From NCBI GenBank assembly GCA_050699035.1, contig JBOHDE010000131.1, positions 1 to 10,713 of the forward strand: a stretch of 10,713 nt of DNA, given 5' to 3'. Both the position numbers and the translations under genes were made by a program. This document shows positions 5,327 through 10,713 of the stretch, piece after piece. The notes beneath the pieces were generated by a model. The model searched no databases. It was not told the origin of the DNA and worked only from the letters and a program-made list of their open reading frames with translations. Source of the DNA: WHTB01 sp050699035. Its GTDB lineage: Bacteria; Actinomycetota; Actinomycetes; Propionibacteriales; Nocardioidaceae. The stretch's first letter is position 1. Each line of letters begins with the position of its first letter.

Positions 5327-6153
5327 TGAGCGACACGACATCGAGCGACAGCACGACGGGCGAGTGGGGCGGCGAGGTCAGCTTCGGTGAGCAGGGTGGG
5401 CGCCTGACGTACGGCAGCTACCTCCGGCTCCCCGCCCTGCTCGACGCCCAACGGCTCGAGTCGGACCCGCCGGCGCACGACGAGCTGCTGTTCATCACCA
5501 TCCACCAGGTGTACGAGCTGTGGTTCCAGCAGCTGTTGCACGAAGCCACGACGGCGCGCGACGCGATGTTCGCCGGCCAGGTCTGGTGGGCGCAGCACCT
5601 GCTCAACCGGGTGCACGTGATCGAGCGGGTGCTGGTCGAGCAGATCGACGTCCTCGAGACCATGACGCCGCAGGACTTCCTGCAGTTCCGGCAGAAGCTC
5701 GCACCGGCCAGCGGCTTCCAGTCCGTGCAGTATCGCGAGCTCGAGTTCCTGTCCGGGGCGAAGGACGCGTCCTTCGTCAAACGGTTCCGCGGACTGACCG
5801 AGGCGGAGAGCACTCGGCTGTTGCGACGTCTCGACGAGCCCACCTTGTGGGACGCGCTGGTCCACCACCTGGCCGCTCGCGGCCTGCCGAACGACGACGA
5901 CGCCGCCGTCGCCGCATCGCTGCGCACCGCCGCGCACGACCGCTCGACGTACCCCGACGTCTGGCAGCTGGCCGAGGCCCTGCTCCAGCACGACGAGCTC
6001 GCCGCCGCCTGGCGGGCCCGGCACGTGACCATGGTCGAACGGATGATCGGCACCAAGACCGGCACCGGCGGCTCGTCCGGTGCGACCTACCTACGCAGCC
6101 GTCTCGGTCTGCACTACTACCCGATCCTGTGGGAGCTGCGCTCCCTGCTCTGA
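5326..6153 (+). CDS. kynA: Tryptophan 2,3-dioxygenase
   Basis: A 275-residue heme enzyme that cleaves the indole ring of L-tryptophan to N-formylkynurenine, the first step of the kynurenine pathway. Conserved elements appear in order: LTYGSYL (27-33); HDELLFITIHQVYELWFQ (51-68) with His60 at the active-site distal position; FLQFRQKLAPASGFQSVQYR (118-137), where Arg122 corresponds to the substrate-carboxylate Arg and Phe118 to the Phe/Tyr four residues before it; RHVTMVERMIGTKTGTGGSS (232-251), with heme ligand His233 and Thr247 fourteen residues later, as in characterised TDOs; and LHYYPILWELR near the end. The GTG start at 5326 is chosen because the protein then has the usual length and TATCGT lies six bases upstream. 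ATGs further upstream would extend through the promoter and the DUF2505 start region. Formamidase and kynureninase genes are absent here. The stop codon overlaps the next gene's -35 element. Confidence 0.95.
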   Translation: MSDTTSSDSTTGEWGGEVSFGEQGGRLTYGSYLRLPALLDAQRLESDPPAHDELLFITIHQVYELWFQQLLHEATTARDAMFAGQVWWAQHLLNRVHVIERVLVEQIDVLETMTPQDFLQFRQKLAPASGFQSVQYRELEFLSGAKDASFVKRFRGLTEAESTRLLRRLDEPTLWDALVHHLAARGLPNDDDAAVAASLRTAAHDRSTYPDVWQLAEALLQHDELAAAWRARHVTMVERMIGTKTGTGGSSGATYLRSRLGLHYYPILWELRSLL

Positions 6154-6187
6154 CACGGCACGCCCGGTGGGTCTAATGTCGGTCTTG
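6150..6187 (+). promoter_or_regulatory. Promoter for the NAD-glutamate dehydrogenase gene
   Basis: CTGACA (6150-6155), overlapping the kynA stop codon, and TAATGT (6174-6179) are separated by 18 bases, a good housekeeping-sigma arrangement. Initiation seven to eight bases later falls at the GTG of 6187. This is the best -35/-10 pair seen in the window and argues that the dehydrogenase is transcribed independently of kynA. Confidence 0.65.
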
Positions 6188-6206
6188 TGGGCGCCGGCAG
6201 GCTCCA

Positions 6207-6234
6207 CCCCAGGCACAACGGCGTGCCTGTAGGG
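6207..6234 (+). promoter_or_regulatory. Hairpin in the leader (or extreme 5' coding part) of the glutamate dehydrogenase gene
   Basis: CAGGCAC (6210-6216) pairs perfectly with GTGCCTG (6223-6229) around AACGGC. CCC (6207-6209) can extend the stem with GGG (6232-6234) across a two-base TA bulge. It begins about 20 bases after the predicted transcription start and ends 24 bases before the ATG at 6259. It could modulate translation or transcript stability; no T-run follows, so attenuation is not obvious. Confidence 0.45.
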
Positions 6235-6258
6235 ACTGCGAAGGTCGGGTTGTTGGCG

Positions 6259-9200
6259 ATGCACGCACCGCAGGACGAGGCCAAGCAGGAGCTGTTGGAG
6301 AAGGCGGCTGCGGTCGCCTCGACCCGCCGTGGAGGTGCCGCCAGCTGCAGCGCCGAGGAGCTGACCAGGCTGCTCAAGCGCTTCTACCGCCATGTGACGT
6401 ACGAGGAGATGGCGGAGCGCTCGCCGTCCGACATCTACGGCGCGGCGATGAGCATGTACCGGATGGCGGCCGACCGGCCACAGGGCACGGCCGCGTTGCG
6501 GGTCTTCACCCCGACCGTCGACGAGCACGGGTGGTCCGCCGGTGGACACACGGTGGCCGAGATCGTCACCGACGACATGCCGTTCCTGGTCGACTCCGTC
6601 ACCATGGTGCTGTCCCGCAGCGAGCGCAGCATCCATGTCGTGGTGCACCCGCAGTTCCTGGTCCGCCGCGACGTCACCGGCCAGCTGCAGGCACTGGTCG
6701 AGGGCGACGTCGACAAAGCAGGCGCCGACGACGCGCACGACGTCGTACGCGAGTCGTGGATGCATGTCGAGATCGACCGGCAGAGCGACAAGGAGGACCT
6801 CGAGCAGCTGCATGACGACCTGGGCAAGGTGCTGCGCGACGTCCGAGAGGCCGTCGAAGACTGGCGGAAGATGGAGGCCAAGGCCTCCGACATAGTGTCC
6901 GACCTCGAGACCAACCCGCCGGCCGGGCTGCCGGCGGCCGAGGTCGAGGAGACGGCCGAGCTGATGCGATGGCTGTCCGACGAGCACTTCACCTTCCTCG
7001 GGTTCCGCGAGTACTCCCTGCAGTCGGTCGACGGCGACGATGTCCTCCGCGCCGTACCCGGCACCGGACTCGGCATCCTCCGCAGCGACCAGGACCTGTC
7101 GACGTCGTTCGGCAAGCTGTCCCCGGAGGTCCGGGCGAGGGCCCGTGACAAGCAGCTGCTGATCATCACCAAGGCCAACTCCCGGTCGACCGTGCACCGG
7201 CCGGCCTACCTCGACTACATCGGCATCAAGAGCTTCGACGCCGACGGCGCGGTAGCGGGGGAGCGGCGCTTCCTCGGCCTGTTCAGCTCGGCGGCCTACA
7301 CCGAGAGCCTGACCCGCATCCCGGTGCTCAAGAGCAAGGCCCGAGACGTCGTCGAGCGGGCCGGCTTCGCGCAGATGAGCCACAGCGGCAAGGCGCTGAT
7401 GGACATCCTCGAGACGTACCCACGCGACGAGCTGTTCCAGACGTCGGTCGACGAGCTGGTCCCGATCGCCGACGCCGTTCTCCGGCTCCAGGAGCGCCGG
7501 CAGCTGCGGCTGTTCGTCCGTCGTGACGTCTACGCCCGCTACCTCTCGTGCCTGGTCTACCTGCCCCGGGACCGCTACACCACGCAGGTGCGCGAGCGGA
7601 TCCAGGACATCTTGGTGAAGACGCTCGGGGGCGAGTCGATCGACTACACCGCCCGGATCAGCGAGTCGGTGCTGGCCCGGCTGCACTTCGTCGTACGCAC
7701 CAAGCAGGGCGAGACGCTGCGCGAGTTTGACGAGAACGACCTAGAACGCCGGTTGGCCGACGCCGCGAGGTCCTGGTCGGACGACTTCTCCCAGTCAGTG
7801 ATCGAGCTGATGGGCGAGGAGCAGGCGGCGCGGATCAGTCGGCAGTACGCCCACGCGTTCCCCGAGGCGTACAAGGAGGACTTCCCGGCGCGTACGGCGG
7901 CGGCCGACCTGCGGCGGATCGAGGACATCTCCGAGGACGTCGGCGTCGCGTTGTCGCTGTACGAGCCGGTCGACGTTCCGCCGGAGGAGCGGCGGTTCAA
8001 GGTCTACCGCAACCACGAGTCGCTGTCGCTGTCGCAGATGCTGCCGCTGCTGAGCCAGATGGGTGTCGACGTGATCGACGAGCGACCCTACGACCTGGTG
8101 CAGCCGTCGGGCGAGCGTTCGTACATCTACGACTTCGGGCTGCGCTACGCCGAGCCGTTCCCGGAGGAGTGCCGCAACCTCTTCCAGGACGCGTTCGTCG
8201 CCGTGTGGAAGGGCCAGTGCGAGAACGACAGGTTCAACCGACTGATCCTCGCTGCCGGCCTGGGCTGGCGGCAGGTGTCGGTGCTCCGGGCCTACCAGAA
8301 GTACATGCGGCAGGGACGTACGACGTTCAGCCAGGAGTACATCCAGGACGCGATGCAGGCGAACGTGCCGATCGCCCGGCTGCTGGTGGAGCTGTTCGAG
8401 GCCCGCTTCGACCCGGGAAGAGGGGGCACCATCGCCGCCGACTCCGAGTCGCGGGCGGCACTCGTGTCCGACCTCGAGGAGCGCATCAACAAGGAGCTGG
8501 AGGCGGTCGCCAGCCTCGACCAGGACCGCATCCTGCGCAGCTTCTTGACCCTGATCAAGGCGACGCTTCGGACGAACTACTTCCAGCCGGCCGCCGACGG
8601 CAGCCACAAGAGCTACGTGTCGTTCAAGCTCGAGCCGACGGCGATCCCGGACCTCCCGGAGCCGCGCCCGCAGTTCGAGATCTTCGTCTACTCGCCGCGG
8701 GTCGAGGGTGTGCACCTGCGGTTCGGCCCGGTGGCGCGGGGCGGTCTGCGGTGGTCCGACCGGCGTGACGACTTCCGTACCGAGATCCTCGGTCTGGTCA
8801 AGGCGCAGATGGTTAAGAACACCGTGATCGTGCCGGTCGGAGCGAAGGGCGGCTTCTACTGCAAGCAGCTGCCCGACCCGTCGGTCGACCGCGAGGCGTG
8901 GCTGGCCGAGGGCGTCGCCTGCTACCAGACGTTCATCTCCGGCCTGCTCGACGTGACCGACAACCTGGTCGGGGGAGAGACCGTCCCGCCGAGCCGGGTC
9001 GTACGCCACGATGGCGACGACTCCTACCTCGTGGTGGCGGCCGACAAGGGCACGGCGACGTTCTCCGACATCGCCAACGGCGTCGCCAAGAACTACGGCT
9101 TCTGGCTCGGCGACGCGTTCGCCTCCGGTGGGTCGGTCGGCTACGACCACAAGGCGATGGGCATCACGGCACGCGGTGCGTGGGAGTCGGTCCGGCGTCA

Positions 9201-10713
9201 CTTCCGCGAGATGGGGGTCGACTGCCAGAGCGAAGAGTTCACCTGCGTCGGCATCGGTGACATGTCCGGCGACGTGTTCGGCAACGGCATGCTGCTATCC
9301 GAGCACACGCGGGTGGTCGCGGCCTTCGACCACCGGCACATCTTCCTCGACCCGACACCGGACGCGGCTGTGTCGTACGCCGAACGCCGTCGACTCTTCG
9401 ACCTGCCGAGGTCGAGCTGGGCCGACTACGACACCGACAAGATCTCCGCCGGTGGTGGGGTGCATCCGCGGACGGCCAAGTCGATCCCGATCACCCCGCA
9501 GGTGCGGGCCGCGCTCGGCCTCGCCGACGGGGTGAGCAAGCTGACGCCGGCCGACCTGATGAGGGCGATCCTGGCCGCACCGGTCGACCTGCTGTGGAAC
9601 GGCGGCATCGGCACCTACGTGAAGGCGGAGACCGAGACCGACGCCGATGTCGGTGACCGGGCCAACGACTCGATCCGGGTCAACGGCGCCCAGCTGCGCT
9701 GCAAGTGCGTCGGCGAGGGCGGCAACCTCGGGTTTACCCAGCTCGGAAGGATCGAGTACGCGAGGGCGGGCGGGCGCATCAACACCGACTTCATCGACAA
9801 CTCGGCCGGCGTCGACACGTCCGACCACGAGGTCAACATCAAGATCCTGCTCGACCAGGTGGTGGCCGACGGGGACCTCACCGAGAAGCAGCGCAACAAC
9901 CTGCTCGCCAAGATGACCGACGAGGTCGGTCGCCTGGTGCTCGACGACAACGACGACCAGAACATCGCACTGGCGATGTCGGTGGCCCAGTCGACGGCGC
10001 TGCTGCATGTCCACGAGGACTGGATCAGGCGGCTCGAGAAAGCCGGACTGCTCGACCGTGAGCTGGAGTTTTTGCCGCTGAGCAAGGAGATGGCGGCCCG
10101 GCGTGCCGACAACAGCGGGCTCACCGCGCCCGAGCTCTCGGTCCTCCTCGCGTACACGAAGATCGTGTTGGAGCAGGACGTGCTGAAGAGCGAGCTGCCG
10201 GACGACCCGTTCCTGCGCGGCTACCTGTTCCGGTACTTCCCGTCGGCGATGCAGCAGGGTTATCGCAGCCAGATGGACGGCCACCCGCTGCGCCGCGAGA
10301 TCATCACGACCCAGATCGTCAACGAGATCGTCAACAACGCCGGCATCACCTTCTTCCACCGGCTCAGCCAGGAGACCGGCGCGACGTCGGCCGAGCTCTG
10401 CCGGGCCAACCTGGTCGTCCGTGATCTCTACGGTGCCGAGTCGCTGATGGAGCAGATCACCGCACTCGACCATGCGGTCAGTGCTGACGCCCAGATCCGG
10501 ATGCGGCTGCAGGTGCGTACGATCGCGGAGCGGGCGACCCGGTGGATGGTCAACAACCGGCGCCCGCCGATCGACAGCGAGGCCACGGTCGACCACTTCG
10601 GTGCCGACCTCGCCCGGGTGGTGGCGGTGCTGCCCGACGTGCTGACCGGCGACGAGGCCACGCTGTACGACGAGCGGCTGCGCTCGCTGCTGGAGATGGA
10701 GGTGCCGGAGGAG
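6259..10713 (+). CDS. gdh2: NAD-dependent glutamate dehydrogenase, large (180-kDa class), 3' truncated by the window
   Basis: The first 1485 codons of the giant NAD-GDH that deaminates glutamate to 2-oxoglutarate and ammonium. The frame is open to the last base, and roughly 100-170 C-terminal residues should be missing for a family of about 1600 aa. Landmarks are the N-terminal ACT-like region with DDMPFLVDSV (105-114) and LMRWLSDEHFTFLGFREY (235-252); RGGLRWSDRRDDFRTEI (about 829-845) and VPVGAKGGFYCKQ with presumed catalytic Lys863; the Rossmann signature GIGDMSGDVFGNG (998-1010); and NGGIGTYVKAE and VGEGGNLGFTQLGRIE downstream. No frameshift is seen. The start is uncertain. The frame is open back to the kynA stop and offers ATG 6259 (used here, no good Shine-Dalgarno), TTG 6250 (GAAGG five bases before it) and GTG 6187 (exactly at the predicted transcript start, hence leaderless). 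With pruA it links proline to the TCA cycle. The symbol follows actinobacterial usage. Confidence 0.94.
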   Translation, partial: MHAPQDEAKQELLEKAAAVASTRRGGAASCSAEELTRLLKRFYRHVTYEEMAERSPSDIYGAAMSMYRMAADRPQGTAALRVFTPTVDEHGWSAGGHTVAEIVTDDMPFLVDSVTMVLSRSERSIHVVVHPQFLVRRDVTGQLQALVEGDVDKAGADDAHDVVRESWMHVEIDRQSDKEDLEQLHDDLGKVLRDVREAVEDWRKMEAKASDIVSDLETNPPAGLPAAEVEETAELMRWLSDEHFTFLGFREYSLQSVDGDDVLRAVPGTGLGILRSDQDLSTSFGKLSPEVRARARDKQLLIITKANSRSTVHRPAYLDYIGIKSFDADGAVAGERRFLGLFSSAAYTESLTRIPVLKSKARDVVERAGFAQMSHSGKALMDILETYPRDELFQTSVDELVPIADAVLRLQERRQLRLFVRRDVYARYLSCLVYLPRDRYTTQVRERIQDILVKTLGGESIDYTARISESVLARLHFVVRTKQGETLREFDENDLERRLADAARSWSDDFSQSVIELMGEEQAARISRQYAHAFPEAYKEDFPARTAAADLRRIEDISEDVGVALSLYEPVDVPPEERRFKVYRNHESLSLSQMLPLLSQMGVDVIDERPYDLVQPSGERSYIYDFGLRYAEPFPEECRNLFQDAFVAVWKGQCENDRFNRLILAAGLGWRQVSVLRAYQKYMRQGRTTFSQEYIQDAMQANVPIARLLVELFEARFDPGRGGTIAADSESRAALVSDLEERINKELEAVASLDQDRILRSFLTLIKATLRTNYFQPAADGSHKSYVSFKLEPTAIPDLPEPRPQFEIFVYSPRVEGVHLRFGPVARGGLRWSDRRDDFRTEILGLVKAQMVKNTVIVPVGAKGGFYCKQLPDPSVDREAWLAEGVACYQTFISGLLDVTDNLVGGETVPPSRVVRHDGDDSYLVVAADKGTATFSDIANGVAKNYGFWLGDAFASGGSVGYDHKAMGITARGAWESVRRHFREMGVDCQSEEFTCVGIGDMSGDVFGNGMLLSEHTRVVAAFDHRHIFLDPTPDAAVSYAERRRLFDLPRSSWADYDTDKISAGGGVHPRTAKSIPITPQVRAALGLADGVSKLTPADLMRAILAAPVDLLWNGGIGTYVKAETETDADVGDRANDSIRVNGAQLRCKCVGEGGNLGFTQLGRIEYARAGGRINTDFIDNSAGVDTSDHEVNIKILLDQVVADGDLTEKQRNNLLAKMTDEVGRLVLDDNDDQNIALAMSVAQSTALLHVHEDWIRRLEKAGLLDRELEFLPLSKEMAARRADNSGLTAPELSVLLAYTKIVLEQDVLKSELPDDPFLRGYLFRYFPSAMQQGYRSQMDGHPLRREIITTQIVNEIVNNAGITFFHRLSQETGATSAELCRANLVVRDLYGAESLMEQITALDHAVSADAQIRMRLQVRTIAERATRWMVNNRRPPIDSEATVDHFGADLARVVAVLPDVLTGDEATLYDERLRSLLEMEVPEE

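Noticed and set aside
5286..5354. Longer DUF2505 start (ATG at 5354)
   Set aside because: It would overlap the start and promoter of kynA and add residues not resembling the family's N-terminus.
6091..10596. Several long minus-strand open frames opposite the glutamate dehydrogenase
   Set aside because: The + strand frame is continuous with conserved dehydrogenase motifs throughout; the antisense frames are repetitive Arg/Leu/Val/Asp-rich shadows.
1..10713. Defence island, phage or integrative-element content
   Set aside because: No integrase, transposase, restriction, toxin-antitoxin or phage-structural motif was seen. Ku here is the housekeeping repair type and base composition looks uniform across the window.

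Overview
The window is a stretch of very GC-rich actinobacterial chromosome. The near-universal G/C at third codon positions, a bacterial Ku with a Lys/Ala-rich tail, a WS/DGAT acyltransferase, a DUF2505 protein, a large NAD-glutamate dehydrogenase and several leaderless-type promoters all point to Actinomycetota. A relative of Nocardioides/Propionibacteriales is my best guess, from gene content only. There is no integrase, transposase, tRNA, rRNA or CRISPR array, and no gene-free stretch over 300 bases; the largest gap is 4157-4341 (185 bp).

Layout. (1) 1-2145, + strand: the 3' part of a WS/DGAT-type acyltransferase, a tightly linked DUF6912-like protein one base downstream, then the DNA-end-binding protein Ku (non-homologous end joining) with an internally repeated lysine-rich tail. 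(2) 2146-4156, + strand: after a hairpin-bearing gap, 1-pyrroline-5-carboxylate dehydrogenase (pruA, proline to glutamate) overlaps a YciI-family gene by four bases. (3) 4157-4341: a gap filled by a perfect 23-bp-stem hairpin nested in weaker outer inverted repeats. (4) 4342-5297: a small membrane protein gene (+) meets two minus-strand genes, a four-cysteine zinc-ribbon-like peptide and a DUF2505 protein. (5) 5326-end, + strand: tryptophan 2,3-dioxygenase (kynA) diverges from the DUF2505 gene across a short shared region with a palindrome and a leaderless-type -10. It is followed by a ~180-kDa-class NAD-dependent glutamate dehydrogenase (gdh2-like) that runs off the window.

How the genes fit together. 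Three of the enzymes belong to amino-acid catabolism: P5C dehydrogenase makes glutamate from proline, the NAD-GDH deaminates glutamate to 2-oxoglutarate, and TDO opens tryptophan degradation. Their partners (proline dehydrogenase, kynurenine formamidase, kynureninase) are not in the window, and neither is LigD, the usual partner of Ku. Each transcription unit seems to have its own promoter, so this looks like neighbouring housekeeping genes rather than one dedicated system. I found no convincing undescribed multi-gene system. The parts most worth a second look are non-coding: the nested hairpin at 4179-4311, the kynA/DUF2505 operator-like palindrome, and the promoter and hairpin leader of the glutamate dehydrogenase.
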